This document shows positions 15,307 to 25,600 of a stretch of 33,484 nucleotides of DNA, one piece after another. The stretch spans positions 1 through 33,484 of the forward strand of contig NZ_JAKIUR010000034.1 of NCBI RefSeq assembly GCF_021647475.1. The letters run 5' to 3'. The position numbers and the translations under genes were made by a program. Source of the stretch: Lutibacter sp. Lineage in GTDB: Bacteria > Bacteroidota > Bacteroidia > Flavobacteriales > Flavobacteriaceae. Positions within the stretch are counted from its first letter, which is position 1; each line of letters opens with the position of its first letter. Under the pieces are notes generated by a model, which was not told where the DNA came from, searched no databases, and was given only the letters and a program-made list of their open reading frames with translations.

Positions 15307-16338
15307 TTACCTGAAACTAAACGCAATTCCTGCTGAAACGGTGTTGTATTCTTTTAACGTATAATCTCCATAAATTTTAAAGAATCCTAAATTGAATCGA
15401 GCACCTAAAGTACCTCTAACTCCGTTGGCATTAAAATCCATATTGATTGGATCAGTTACTGATTCTGCAATAGTTCCAACTACATTATTATTTGAATCTT
15501 TAATGTCATAATTCCAATTGTAACTTCCTTTTATTTTCAAAGTAGAATTTCCTTTGTCATAACCAACGCTTCCAAATAAAGTTATTATTGGAAAATCTAA
15601 TGAAGCTACTGCTTGAATGGTAAAAGCATTTAATTTAAAGGTAGCTTCTTGATTGTTTCCTGCAAGCGTACTTACCTTTTGTAAATTATAGGTAGAAGTC
15701 ATAGTTGTATAACCAGCAAATAATGCCACATTCAAAGGAAGTTTATCTAAAGGACCAAAATATTGCATTAAATCGTGTTTTATACCAATGCCAAACATAC
15801 TGCCATCAACATCATTTGTATTTATTTTAGGTAGAATCCGAAGACTAATATCAGTTTTAAAAGGCATGCCAACACTTGCTTGAATCATTGGTGAAGGAAC
15901 GGCATTTAAAGGTAAATCGCCACCTACACCATCGGGCATATTTATCTCTGCAACTTTATAATTTCCATTTTCATAAGGAATTCGTACACCTATTTTACTA
16001 TTGTTATTGCCACCCATAACGGTTTGAATTTCAGAGTTGCCACTTTCCAAACTTAAATATTGATAGTCTGCAGTATTAAATAGAAATGTTCTTGATGATT
16101 TTGGAACAATAGCTGTACTTACATTAATTGTTAAATCGAAACCTAATTTTTTATGAGTTTTTGCAGTAGTGTACCATCCGTCATTTAAACTGTATGACAT
16201 GCCATTCATTACAGGAGTCATATAATTTTGAAATAATAGAGAAGCATCATCGCTTGCTAATAATAATACATCTAAATTTTGTGCCTTTGTGGAATAACTT
16301 AATACTAGCGTAAGTATTAAAAGAGTTAATTTTTTCAT
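15307..16338 (-). CDS. DUF6588 family protein, probable outer-membrane beta-barrel
   Basis: A 343-residue secreted protein with a signal peptide (residues 1-19, ending TKAQN). It shows the DUF6588 pattern near the N-terminus: LFQNYMTPVMNGMSYSLNDG followed by WYTTAKTHKKLGFDLTI. Alternating hydrophobic strands and an aromatic C-terminus ending in SFR are typical of outer-membrane barrels in Bacteroidota. The role of the family is unknown. A single gene between mdh and gyrB with its own -7 element (16360-16367) and terminator. Confidence 0.8.
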   Translation of the reverse strand: MKKLTLLILTLVLSYSTKAQNLDVLLLASDDASLLFQNYMTPVMNGMSYSLNDGWYTTAKTHKKLGFDLTINVSTAIVPKSSRTFLFNTADYQYLSLESGNSEIQTVMGGNNNSKIGVRIPYENGNYKVAEINMPDGVGGDLPLNAVPSPMIQASVGMPFKTDISLRILPKINTNDVDGSMFGIGIKHDLMQYFGPLDKLPLNVALFAGYTTMTSTYNLQKVSTLAGNNQEATFKLNAFTIQAVASLDFPIITLFGSVGYDKGNSTLKIKGSYNWNYDIKDSNNNVVGTIAESVTDPINMDFNANGVRGTLGARFNLGFFKIYGDYTLKEYNTVSAGIAFSFR

Positions 16339-16359
16339 AAGAGGGGTTTATAATTTAAG

Positions 16360-16367
16360 CAAAGATA
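16360..16367 (-). promoter_or_regulatory. DUF6588 gene promoter, -7 element TATCTTTG
   Basis: Exact TAnnTTTG match on the minus strand, about 22 bases upstream of the ATG at 16338 and downstream of the gyrB terminator. Confidence 0.6.
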
Positions 16368-16387
16368 TAAATTATGAGTTAATAAAT

Positions 16388-16418
16388 AAAAAAGACTGCA
16401 AAAAATGCAGTCTTTTAA
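16388..16418 (-). terminator. gyrB terminator
   Basis: AAAGACTGCA (16391-16400), loop of five A, TGCAGTCTTT (16406-16415). On the minus strand it follows the gyrB stop by about 20 bases and ends in T-rich sequence. Confidence 0.85.
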
Positions 16419-16438
16419 AAAATTATAAGAATTAGAAA

Positions 16439-18379
16439 TTACGCATCAATTTTAGCATATTTAGCATTCTTTTCAATGAATTCTCTACGAGGAGGAACTT
16501 CATCACCCATTAACATGGAGAATACTCTATCCGCTTCGGTTAGATTATCAATTATTATTTGACGAAGTGTTCTAAATTCAGGATTCATAGTCGTATCCCA
16601 AAGTTGTTCCGCATTCATTTCACCTAAACCTTTATATCGTTGAATACTAGAGCCATTTCCAAATTTTCTAGAAATTAAATCACGTTGATCATCATTCCAA
16701 GCATATTCTCTTTTTTGTCCTTTTTTAACTAAATAAAGTGGTGGGGTAGCAATAAAAACATGACCTGCTTCAATTAATTCTTTCATATATCTAAAGAAGA
16801 AGGTTAAAATAAGTGTAGCAATATGACTACCATCCACATCGGCATCCGTCATAATTACAATTTTGTGATAACGTAATTTACTTAGGTTTAAAGCTTTACT
16901 ATCTTCTTCGGTTCCAATAGTAACGCCTAAAGCTGTAAACATATTTTTAATTTCTTCGTTTTCAAAAACTTTATGCTGCATAGCTTTTTCAACATTTAAA
17001 ATTTTACCACGTAAAGGTAAAATTGCTTGAAAAGCTCGGTCTCGTCCTTGTTTAGCTGTTCCACCTGCTGAATCTCCTTCGACTAAAAATATTTCACATT
17101 TTTCTGGATCAGTTTCAGAACAGTCACTTAATTTACCAGGCAAGCCACCAATGGACATTACTGTTTTACGCTGAACCATTTCACGTGCTTTTTTAGCAGC
17201 ATTACGTGCTTGTGCTGCCAGCATTACTTTTTGAACTATGATTTTGGCATCGCTAGGGTTTTCTTCTAAATAATTTTGCAACATTTCAGAAACGGATTGA
17301 CTTACTGCTGAAGATACTTCACGATTTCCTAATTTGGTTTTGGTTTGTCCTTCGAATTGAGGTTCTTGAACTTTTACAGAAATAATTGCTGTTAATCCTT
17401 CACGAAAATCATCTCCAGCAATTTCAAATTTCAAATTTTTCAACATTCCAGAGGCTTCAGCATATTTTTTTAGTGTATTTGTTAATCCACGTCTAAAACC
17501 TGATAAATGAGTTCCTCCTTCGTGCGTATTTATGTTGTTAACATACGAATGTAAATTTTCGGTATAGGAAGTGTTATAAACCATAGCAACTTCAACAGGA
17601 ATACCATTTTTTTCACCTTCCATTGAAATTATTTTAGCTGTAAGTTGCTCACGTGTAGCATCTAAATACCTAATAAATTCTGGTAATCCTTCATCACTAT
17701 AAAATTTTTCATTAATAAAATTACCTTCTTCATCTTTATTCCTTTTGTCGATAATAGTAATGGTAAGTCCTTTATTTAAAAATGAAAGTTCTCGCAATCT
17801 TGATGCTAACGTTTCATAACTAAATTCAGTGGTTTGTGTAAATATAGTTTTATCTGGCGAAAAGGTAATTAAAGTGCCTATTTCATTACTTTCTCCTATG
17901 GTTTTAGCTGGATAAAGTGCCTTCCCTTGTTCATATTCTTGTTCCCAAATTTTACCATCTAAATAAATAGTTGCTCTTAAATGTTCAGAAAGTGCGTTAA
18001 CAACGGAAACACCAACACCGTGTAATCCACCAGATACTTTATAAGAATCTTTGTCAAATTTACCACCAGCACCAATTTTAGTCATTACAACTTCTAATGC
18101 TGAAACGCCTTCTTTTTTGTGCATTCCAACTGGAATACCACGACCGTTATCTTTTACTGAAACAGAATTATCTTCATTTATAATTACATTAATGGTATCA
18201 CAATGGCCAGCCATTGCTTCATCTATAGAGTTATCCACTACTTCATAAACCAAATGGTGTAATCCTCTTGTGCTAACATCTCCAATATACATGGAAGGAC
18301 GTTTACGCACATGTTCCATTCCTTCTAACGCCTGAATACTATCTGCTGAATACTCGTGTTTTTTTTCTTCGTTGCTCAT
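16439..18379 (-). CDS. gyrB: DNA gyrase subunit B
   Basis: The ATPase subunit of gyrase, which adds negative supercoils together with GyrA. A 646-residue protein. The GHKL ATP-binding domain has EVVDNSIDEAMAG and DNGRGIPVGMH (first 100 residues) and GGLHGVGVSVVNALS. The transducer domain follows. The TOPRIM domain carries EGDSAGG (about 430-436), PLRGKILNVEKA and TDADVDGSH (about 510-518), and the C-terminal tail QRYKGLGEMNAEQLWDTTM identifies gyrase. The short length, without the 170-residue insert of E. coli GyrB, is normal for this phylum. Divergent from guaA. Confidence 0.97.
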   Translation of the reverse strand: MSNEEKKHEYSADSIQALEGMEHVRKRPSMYIGDVSTRGLHHLVYEVVDNSIDEAMAGHCDTINVIINEDNSVSVKDNGRGIPVGMHKKEGVSALEVVMTKIGAGGKFDKDSYKVSGGLHGVGVSVVNALSEHLRATIYLDGKIWEQEYEQGKALYPAKTIGESNEIGTLITFSPDKTIFTQTTEFSYETLASRLRELSFLNKGLTITIIDKRNKDEEGNFINEKFYSDEGLPEFIRYLDATREQLTAKIISMEGEKNGIPVEVAMVYNTSYTENLHSYVNNINTHEGGTHLSGFRRGLTNTLKKYAEASGMLKNLKFEIAGDDFREGLTAIISVKVQEPQFEGQTKTKLGNREVSSAVSQSVSEMLQNYLEENPSDAKIIVQKVMLAAQARNAAKKAREMVQRKTVMSIGGLPGKLSDCSETDPEKCEIFLVEGDSAGGTAKQGRDRAFQAILPLRGKILNVEKAMQHKVFENEEIKNMFTALGVTIGTEEDSKALNLSKLRYHKIVIMTDADVDGSHIATLILTFFFRYMKELIEAGHVFIATPPLYLVKKGQKREYAWNDDQRDLISRKFGNGSSIQRYKGLGEMNAEQLWDTTMNPEFRTLRQIIIDNLTEADRVFSMLMGDEVPPRREFIEKNAKYAKIDA

Positions 18380-18412
18380 AAAAAAATAATTTTATCTATA
18401 TTTTATATTACA

Positions 18413-18420
18413 CAAATATA
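18413..18420 (-). promoter_or_regulatory. gyrB promoter, -7 element TATATTTG
   Basis: Exact TAnnTTTG match on the minus strand. The predicted start is near 18409, about 30 nt before the ATG. Confidence 0.6.
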
Positions 18421-18473
18421 ATAATTCAATAAGTACTATTTTATGCTTAAAAATCATACAACATTGAAGTTGT

Positions 18474-18590
18474 TAACAATTGTTATTTAATTAAAAATGG
18501 CTTAAATCAAATAAAAAGTAGCTTAAAATAAAGTTTTATAACTTAATTATGTTTTACTTTTTTAAAATCACTAATTATGGCTTAAATCAA
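18474..18590. repeat. gyrB-guaA intergenic region: palindrome and 14-bp direct repeat
   Basis: The 306-base gap between gyrB and guaA is very AT-rich. It contains a perfect palindrome TAACAATTGTTA (18474-18485) and the 14-mer ATGGCTTAAATCAA twice (18497-18510 and 18577-18590, exactly 80 bp apart), with a degraded third copy near 18518 (GTAGCTTAAAATAAA). No gene or RNA was recognised here. Confidence 0.5.
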
Positions 18591-18674
18591 TTTTAAATGA
18601 GTCAATATTTTTTAAATTTTAATAAAAAAAAACAAAAAAAAAGTCAAACTATTCTAGTATAATTAATTAAATAC

Positions 18675-18682
18675 TATTTTTG
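18675..18682 (+). promoter_or_regulatory. guaA promoter, -7 element TATTTTTG (possible leaderless start)
   Basis: Fits TAnnTTTG and ends only three bases before the guaA ATG (18686-18688), so the transcript would begin at or next to the start codon. No Shine-Dalgarno sequence is present. Confidence 0.5.
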
Positions 18683-18685
18683 CGA

Positions 18686-20218
18686 ATGCAACAAAAGGTA
18701 CTTATTTTAGATTTCGGATCGCAATACACACAGTTAATTGCCCGAAGAGTTAGGGAGTTAAATATTTTTTGCGAAATTTTTCCTTACAACAGTTTAAATT
18801 TTAAAATAGAAAATTATAAAGCGGTTATTTTATCAGGAAGTCCCTTTTCTGTTCGATCCAATGACGCCCCAAAACCCGATTTGTCGTTTATCAAGGGAAA
18901 ATTACCACTACTAGGGGTTTGTTTTGGAGCTCAATATATGGCTCAAAAATTTGGTGGTAAAGTTGAAGCTTCTGAAATTAGAGAATATGGACGAGCTAAT
19001 TTGAATTATATTAAACCTAACGATTTGTTTTTTGAAGAAGTTTCTAAAGGAAGTCAGGTTTGGATGAGTCATAGTGATACCATTACCAAATTGCCAGAAA
19101 CTTGTGAATTGTTGGCAAGTACCAATGATGTCAAAAATGCAGCTTTTAAGTTTGAAAATGAAAAAACATATGCAATTCAATTTCATCCTGAGGTTTATCA
19201 TTCAAAAGATGGCTTGCAAATATTAGAAAATTTTTTAGTTAAAATTGCGAAGGTATCCCAAACTTGGACACCAGATTCGTTTGTTGAAACCACCGTTGAA
19301 GCACTTCAAAAAAAATTAGGAAATGATAAAGTAGTGCTAGGTTTATCTGGCGGAGTTGATTCTACCGTTGCAGCTACTTTATTAAGCAAAGCAATAGGGA
19401 AAAATTTATATTGCATTTTTGTAAATAACGGATTGTTGCGTAAAAATGAATTTGAAGATGTACTTGAGCAATATAAAGGAATGGGTTTAAATGTAAAAGG
19501 GGTTGATGCTTCGGCACGTTTCTTGAAAGAATTGAAAGGCATAACGGAACCAGAAGCTAAACGAAAAAGTATTGGAAAAGTTTTTATTGAAGTTTTTGAT
19601 GATGAAGCACATTTAATAAAAAATGTAAAATGGTTAGCACAAGGTACTATTTATCCTGATGTAATAGAATCGGTTTCGGTAAGTGGAGGTCCTTCAGCTA
19701 CTATAAAATCACATCATAATGTAGGTGGGTTACCAGATTTTATGAAATTAAAAGTAGTTGAACCTTTAAAAATGTTATTTAAAGATGAAGTTAGGCGAGT
19801 GGGCAAAACTTTAGGATTAAGTGCGGATTTATTAGGAAGGCATCCCTTTCCAGGACCTGGTTTTGGAATTAGAATTTTGGGAGATATTACCGAAGAAAAA
19901 GTTAAAATTTTACAAGAAGTAGATGCCATTTTTATAAAAGGATTAAAAGAGGAAGGCTTATATGATAAAATTTGGCAAGCTGGTGCAATTTTATTGCCAG
20001 TAAATTCTGTAGGTGTTATGGGTGATGAGCGTACTTATGAAAAAGTAGTAGCTTTAAGAGCGGTAGAATCTACCGATGGAATGACAGCAGATTGGGTAAA
20101 TTTACCTTATGAATTTTTACAAAAAATATCAAATAAAATAATAAATGGGGTAAAAGGCGTTAATAGAGTAGTGTATGATATTAGCTCAAAACCACCTGCA
20201 ACTATTGAATGGGAATAA
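18686..20218 (+). CDS. guaA: GMP synthase (glutamine-hydrolysing)
   Basis: Converts XMP to GMP with glutamine and ATP in the cytosol. A 510-residue protein. The class I glutamine amidotransferase domain has the nucleophile in GVCFGAQ (Cys79) and the partners His167/Glu169 (IQFHPEV). The ATP-pyrophosphatase domain has the P-loop SGGVDS (221-226). The dimerisation domain follows with GRHPFPGPGFGIRILG. ATG at 18686 was chosen since the codons just before (TTG, CGA) fall in the promoter. The LysM gene starts 20 bases after its stop, so the two may be cotranscribed. Confidence 0.96.
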   Translation: MQQKVLILDFGSQYTQLIARRVRELNIFCEIFPYNSLNFKIENYKAVILSGSPFSVRSNDAPKPDLSFIKGKLPLLGVCFGAQYMAQKFGGKVEASEIREYGRANLNYIKPNDLFFEEVSKGSQVWMSHSDTITKLPETCELLASTNDVKNAAFKFENEKTYAIQFHPEVYHSKDGLQILENFLVKIAKVSQTWTPDSFVETTVEALQKKLGNDKVVLGLSGGVDSTVAATLLSKAIGKNLYCIFVNNGLLRKNEFEDVLEQYKGMGLNVKGVDASARFLKELKGITEPEAKRKSIGKVFIEVFDDEAHLIKNVKWLAQGTIYPDVIESVSVSGGPSATIKSHHNVGGLPDFMKLKVVEPLKMLFKDEVRRVGKTLGLSADLLGRHPFPGPGFGIRILGDITEEKVKILQEVDAIFIKGLKEEGLYDKIWQAGAILLPVNSVGVMGDERTYEKVVALRAVESTDGMTADWVNLPYEFLQKISNKIINGVKGVNRVVYDISSKPPATIEWE

Positions 20219-20238
20219 CCAATTATAAATTACAATCT

Positions 20239-21948
20239 ATGAAAAAAATATTTTTTTTAATATTTATTCTTTTTTTTATCAGCGAAATTAATTTTGCACA
20301 ACAAAAAAAATATAAATCTTATAGTGTTAAACAAGGCGAAACTATGAAAAGTATCGCTAAATTTTATCACTTGTCAACTCGTGATTTGTTGCGATTAAAT
20401 CCAGGTATAAAAAGAAAACCAAAAGCAAATACAGTTATTATTGTTCCTAATGAAAACTATGGAAAAAATAGTTCAGAGTTTAATAAGGAAGTAGAAAATG
20501 ATAATTTTTACACGATAAAACCAAAGGAAACTTTATATGGTATTTCAAAAAAATATAATATAACTATAGAAGCATTAAAAAAAGCTAATCCTAAGTTAAT
20601 AGAAGGAGTAAAAATAGGAATGCAAATAATTATTCCAAAATCTACTAACGAAGTATTGTTAGATTCTACTAAATATGTAATGCATAAAGTAATAAAAGAT
20701 GATACTTTTTATAGTTTAACAAAAAAGTATGAGGTTACAGAAGAAGATTTAAAATTACTAAATCCTGAATTAATTGAAGGTTTAAAACTAGGAATGGATA
20801 TTAAAATAAAACCTATTTCTGATGAAGAAGAGTATGATGAACTTAAACCATTTACTGAAAATATTGATTTCACCAAAAAATTAAAAGTTTATTTTATGCT
20901 TCCTTATCAATTGAATAAATTAACGGATTCTGTTGAAAATAAATGGTTTAGCAAGTCGAATTCACTATTAAATATTGTTACAGACTTTCATTTAGGAGCT
21001 GCAATGGCTATTGATTCTTTAAGAAAAAAAGGAGTGCAAATTGATGTTGAGTTTATGGATACTGAAAACTCTAAATTCAAATTACAATATTTAGTCAATA
21101 AACATAATTTCACTAAAAATGATGTTGTAATCGGACCTTTATTTTATGATAATGCTTATTGGGTTGCAAATCATATAAATAGTTACGTAGTTGCTCCGTT
21201 TTATTCAAAAAATCAAGAAAAACTTTCTGCAAATAATTTAATAAATTCCGAACCAAACCAAAGTTTTTTAACCTCTAAAATGTTAGATTTCATAAAAAAT
21301 AATTATAAAGGTGAAAATTTAGTTTTAATAAATGATGATAAACCTGAAAATCAATCTAAATTATGGCGTATAGTCAATCAGCTTAAACAGATGGATTCGG
21401 TTCAAGGAATTTCAGTTATAAAATCTTCAAAAGGATTTATTGATATAGATAAACTTACCGAAAAAATGGTTGAAAATAAATCTAACTGGGTTTTATTAAT
21501 TTCGGATGATTTAATAACTACAGTTGCAGCAGTAAATAATTTAAAAAGTTTTGATGATACTTATGATGTAACTTTATTTGCTTTAAAAAAAGATAGAAAT
21601 TTTGATACCGTAAATAACAATTATTTAGGGAAACTTAATTTTACGTACCCATCAATTGAAAATGTTTATTCTAAAGGAAAAGAAAAAAGTTCTTTTTATA
21701 AAAGATTTAAGAAAAAAAATTATGCTTTACCATCAAAATACGCAATAAAAGGTTTTGATATAACCTACGATACTTTAATAAGGTTGGCTAGTAATGAAAA
21801 TTTAGAAGATGGTTTATTGTCTGGAGAGTCTTCAAGAATTGACGATAACTTTTATTATATTAAAAATGATAAAAATGAAATTGAAAATGACGGAATTCAT
21901 ATTATTCGCCTTTCAAAAGACTTAGTTCCAGAAATACTGAAGTTATAA
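20239..21948 (+). CDS. LysM-repeat protein with periplasmic-binding-protein-like domain
   Basis: A 569-residue exported protein. Signal peptide at residues 1-20 (ending INFAQQ). Three LysM peptidoglycan-binding repeats lie at about 26-70, 89-133 and 147-192; the second and third are clear (YTIKPKETLYGISKKYNITI and the AL.K.NP.L..G...G..I.IP pattern). From about residue 214 the chain resembles a type 1 periplasmic-binding fold (LKVYFMLPYQL...FHLGAAMAIDSLRKKGVQIDV...VIGPLFYDNAYWVA). Similar genes sit after guaA in related genomes as far as I recall. It probably binds the cell wall; the ligand of the second domain is unknown. The start MKKIFFLIF was preferred over an upstream ATG overlapping guaA. 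Confidence 0.8.
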   Translation: MKKIFFLIFILFFISEINFAQQKKYKSYSVKQGETMKSIAKFYHLSTRDLLRLNPGIKRKPKANTVIIVPNENYGKNSSEFNKEVENDNFYTIKPKETLYGISKKYNITIEALKKANPKLIEGVKIGMQIIIPKSTNEVLLDSTKYVMHKVIKDDTFYSLTKKYEVTEEDLKLLNPELIEGLKLGMDIKIKPISDEEEYDELKPFTENIDFTKKLKVYFMLPYQLNKLTDSVENKWFSKSNSLLNIVTDFHLGAAMAIDSLRKKGVQIDVEFMDTENSKFKLQYLVNKHNFTKNDVVIGPLFYDNAYWVANHINSYVVAPFYSKNQEKLSANNLINSEPNQSFLTSKMLDFIKNNYKGENLVLINDDKPENQSKLWRIVNQLKQMDSVQGISVIKSSKGFIDIDKLTEKMVENKSNWVLLISDDLITTVAAVNNLKSFDDTYDVTLFALKKDRNFDTVNNNYLGKLNFTYPSIENVYSKGKEKSSFYKRFKKKNYALPSKYAIKGFDITYDTLIRLASNENLEDGLLSGESSRIDDNFYYIKNDKNEIENDGIHIIRLSKDLVPEILKL

Positions 21949-21983
21949 TTGTAAAAAGTAAACTTTCTAAAAATCCTTGGCAT

Positions 21984-22063
21984 CGTCATTCTGAACTAGT
22001 TTCAGAATCTTATAATGATAATTGTTAATTATGATGAGAACCTGAAACTAGTTCAGGTTGACG
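21984..22063. repeat. Dispersed REP-like repeat, complete copy between convergent genes
   Basis: Outer arms CGTCA (21984-21988) and TGACG (22059-22063). Left inner hairpin ATTCTGAA with TTCAGAAT; right inner hairpin AACCTGAA with TTCAGGTT. It is further wrapped by near-complementary flanks (TAAAAAGTAAACTTT before, AAAACTTACTTTTTA after). It lies in the 164-base gap between two convergent genes and probably acts as the terminator for both. Confidence 0.75.
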
Positions 22064-22112
22064 TAAAACTTACTTTTTAGAACGTTTATTCTATATTTTA
22101 GATAAGATCCAA

Positions 22113-22628
22113 TTATACTTTTTTCATTTGTTGTTTCAACATTTTAATTTGTTCTGTTAAAACACCTTGAGTATCTAATTTTTTAGCTTCACTTATTAGC
22201 ATAGTTGCTTCACGTTTCCTTCTTTTAGTCATCGCAATTCCTGCTAATTGAAGTTTTGCCATTGCAATATCATGATCCATATTTAATCCTAACTTTAAAG
22301 CTTTTTTAAAAAACTTTTCAGCTTTAGTAATATTGGTTTGTGATAACATAATTCCTTTTAAAAAATTATAATATCCTTCTTGTTTTTTTACTAAAGCAGT
22401 CTCAGGATTTTTAATTTTGTTTAGCCATTTATCAGCTCCTGTAAAATTTTGTTTTCTCAATTGCCAAAATGATAAAAGTATAAATTCATTTTTAAAGTAA
22501 AGTAGCACAAAAATTCCAGCAAATAATACTAATGAAATTCCATTCATAATATTAGTTTCTATAAATTGAAAAACAGACCATACTAAAATTGCAGCGGCAA
22601 TTACAAGTTTTATATACTTATTATACAT
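22113..22628 (-). CDS. Small membrane protein with TPR-like helices
   Basis: A 171-residue protein with two N-terminal membrane helices (about residues 8-24 and 29-46), followed by a soluble, lysine-rich helical part. The latter looks like tetratricopeptide-type hairpins: YNFLKGIMLSQTNITKAEKF then FKKALKLGLNMDHDIAMAKL and QLAGIAMTKRRKREATMLIS. The function is unknown; the position 40 bp after ccsBA may hint at an envelope role, but it has its own -7 element (22650-22657), so the link is weak. Confidence 0.7.
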   Translation of the reverse strand: MYNKYIKLVIAAAILVWSVFQFIETNIMNGISLVLFAGIFVLLYFKNEFILLSFWQLRKQNFTGADKWLNKIKNPETALVKKQEGYYNFLKGIMLSQTNITKAEKFFKKALKLGLNMDHDIAMAKLQLAGIAMTKRRKREATMLISEAKKLDTQGVLTEQIKMLKQQMKKV

Positions 22629-22649
22629 TTTAATAATTTTTTAGGTTTG

Positions 22650-22657
22650 CAAAGTTA
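22650..22657 (-). promoter_or_regulatory. TPR gene promoter, -7 element TAACTTTG
   Basis: Exact TAnnTTTG match on the minus strand in the 40-base gap after ccsBA. It allows separate expression of the TPR gene. Confidence 0.5.
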
Positions 22658-22668
22658 CAATTTTGCAC

Positions 22669-25600
22669 TTATTTTTTATAATATTTTTTGAATTTATAAT
22701 AAGCAGCAATTGCAATTATTGTAAAAATTGTCATAGTATAATATACAAATGATGGTGTTATTGCTTTATCACCACTAGCATAGGAATGCAAACCAGCTAA
22801 ATAGAAATTAACTCCAAAATAGGTGAATAAAATAGACGCAAAGGCTGCAACTGAAAATAAATTGAATGTAAACCTGCTTCTTAAACCAGGTACTAATCGT
22901 ATATGTAATACAAAAGCATAAACCATAATACTAATTAACGCCCAAGTTTCTTTTGGATCCCAACCCCAATAACGTCCCCAACTTTCATTTGCCCACATTC
23001 CACCTAAAAAGTTACCAACAGTTATCATAACTAAACCAACAGTTAATGCCATTTCATTGATAATAGTTAGTTCCTTAATTTTTGAGTTTAATTGTTTTTT
23101 GTTTTTTTCAGTGGTTAAAATCATAAGTAATAATGAAATTATTCCTAATATCATTCCTAAACCAAATGGGCCGTAACTGGCAACAATAATGGCTACGTGA
23201 ATCATTAACCAATATGAATTTAAAACAGGAACTAAGTTTGCAATTTCAGGATCCATCCAATTCCAATGTGCAATCATTAAAATAAATGCCGTTAAAAATG
23301 CTGTTGCAGCAATGGTCATAGATGACTTTCGACCAAATACTAAGCCGAAAAACATGGTTGCCCATCCTACATAAATCATAGATTCATAGGCATTACTCCA
23401 TGGTGCGTGTCCACTAATCATCCATCTTGCAATTAAACCTCCTGTGTGCATTAAAAATAATATGATAATAATGGCAATACTTAGTTTTATTAGATAATCA
23501 ACAATTTTACTTTTGCTAAAAATTTGAATAATTACTAGGAAGAATAGTAATGTTCCAATGTACATATAGTAGCTAAATAGTTTTTTAAATACATCATATT
23601 TATTATAGGCTATTTCTAAATTTATTTTTTTATCGGTTGGATAGACTTTTTTACCGTATTTCTTTTGAAATTTTATAAGTCCGCCTAAGATTTCATCAGA
23701 ATTAGAATAATTTTTAGTTTTTATGTCATTTGATAATGATTGTAAGTAAACAGGTAATAATTGACGTGCAAAAATAGAATCTTTCCCTTTATAATTAGTA
23801 ATTTTCAATTCATTTTGTGATACCCATTTGTTAGTAGGATCATTTGGAACTGGAAATATTCGTAAAACATCACCCATTAAAGCCGAATAAAATAGATTAA
23901 TTCTTTTATCGACATTAATAATATCTTTTTCAAACTTTCCTTTAATATTTGTTTTACTAGCTTTTTGTTGGAGTTTTGCTAATTTGTATTGTCCTTTTGC
24001 TGTGAAAAAGTCGGCAATTGAAGCGTATTTTTGATTGTGTGGCACCCCAATAACATCTCTTAATTTAGTATCACCTCGTTCTAAATAAATGATTGGAACT
24101 TGAAACCAAATTCTTGGCATGAGTTGAATAGATAAAAACACTTGATCTGAGTTCATATCTTTAAAAGTATCATGTTTGCTTATTTTTCTCAATAATTGAG
24201 AAGAATAGGTATCTACAGGTTTCATTCTTCCACCTAAATCCTGAATAATTAGCTTACTAAATTTTGCAGCATGTTCTTTTGATACGGTAGTTGTAACTAA
24301 AGCAGAATCTATTTGTTGATTGGTAATTACATGTGGATTGTTTTGAGAAAATGTAAAAGATGAAGTTGCTAAGAATGCTAATAAAAGAACAGTTACTTTT
24401 TTGGATTGCAATTTTCTTAAATTTTTTCGTAAATCATCAAAACGAGTGTTTTTCATAAAAAAGATTAAAATAAGACCAGCATACAATAAAAAGTACCCAA
24501 TATAAGTAATGGTGGTTCCCCAAAAATCATGATTAACAGATAACCTAGTTTCTTCATATTGTGGTGTAATATCGTAACTAGATTGGAAAAATTTATAACC
24601 TTTATAGTTTAATATGTGATTCATAAAAATTCTAAAATCAAAAGTTTTTTCTGGACTGATAACCGTTACTTCACTGGCGTAAGACATTGGACTTTGGGAG
24701 CCTGGGTACTTATCTAGTTGGAAATCTCTTAATTTAATACTAAATGGTAATTTAAATTGCCTAGCTCCATAAGCTATCTTAAAGTTTAATCCATCAACAG
24801 TAAAAGATGTAGGGCGTTGAATACTATATTTACCGCCTTTTACGGTAATATCACGAGTTTTATTGTCAACAGAAACCTTAAAAGTAAGTTGTGATAAGTT
24901 ATTCGATTTTTCACCTCCAGAAACTGTTTTATAAGTTCCTTTAATCGGTAATTGTGGTATAACAAACTGTAAATTACCAATATTATGAACAGCTAGTATT
25001 GAGAAATCTTGTAAAGAATCTTTTACAATATTTCCATTAAATTTATCTGCCATTCTAAAAAACGTTCCATTTTCTACGGACTTAATTTTTAGTTTTCCAT
25101 CAATATATTTAAAATTGATAGTGTTTTCAGATGGAGTATCAAAACCAATAGCAGAGCCATGAATAACTTCAGAAGTCCCTTGTTTAATATAATGATCATG
25201 TCTTCCTCCATTGCTAGATTCAACAAATTTCAAGTAAGTTGCTCCATTTGGGGAATTTTCAAAAACGGTTGTAGCATGTGGAATGTACTTAATTAATCTA
25301 ATGGAAACATCTTTGTCTTTAAATTTGGTGGTGTAAGTATAATGGTTATCAGTTATAGATGATAATAGAATTTTGTCGAATTTTGGAACTTTTTGAACCT
25401 TTCCATTATCGACATAAACACTGATATAATTTGATTCAGAAAAAAAAGTATTACTAACTTCTCCTTCTTTAATTGGCATAACACCTTCAAAACTAATATA
25501 TCTTGTTATTCCTGCTCCAATTAAAATAAAAATAAATGCTAAATGAAAAGATAAGGTTACTAATTTTTCTTTTTTATATAATTTGTATTTGAAAATATTA

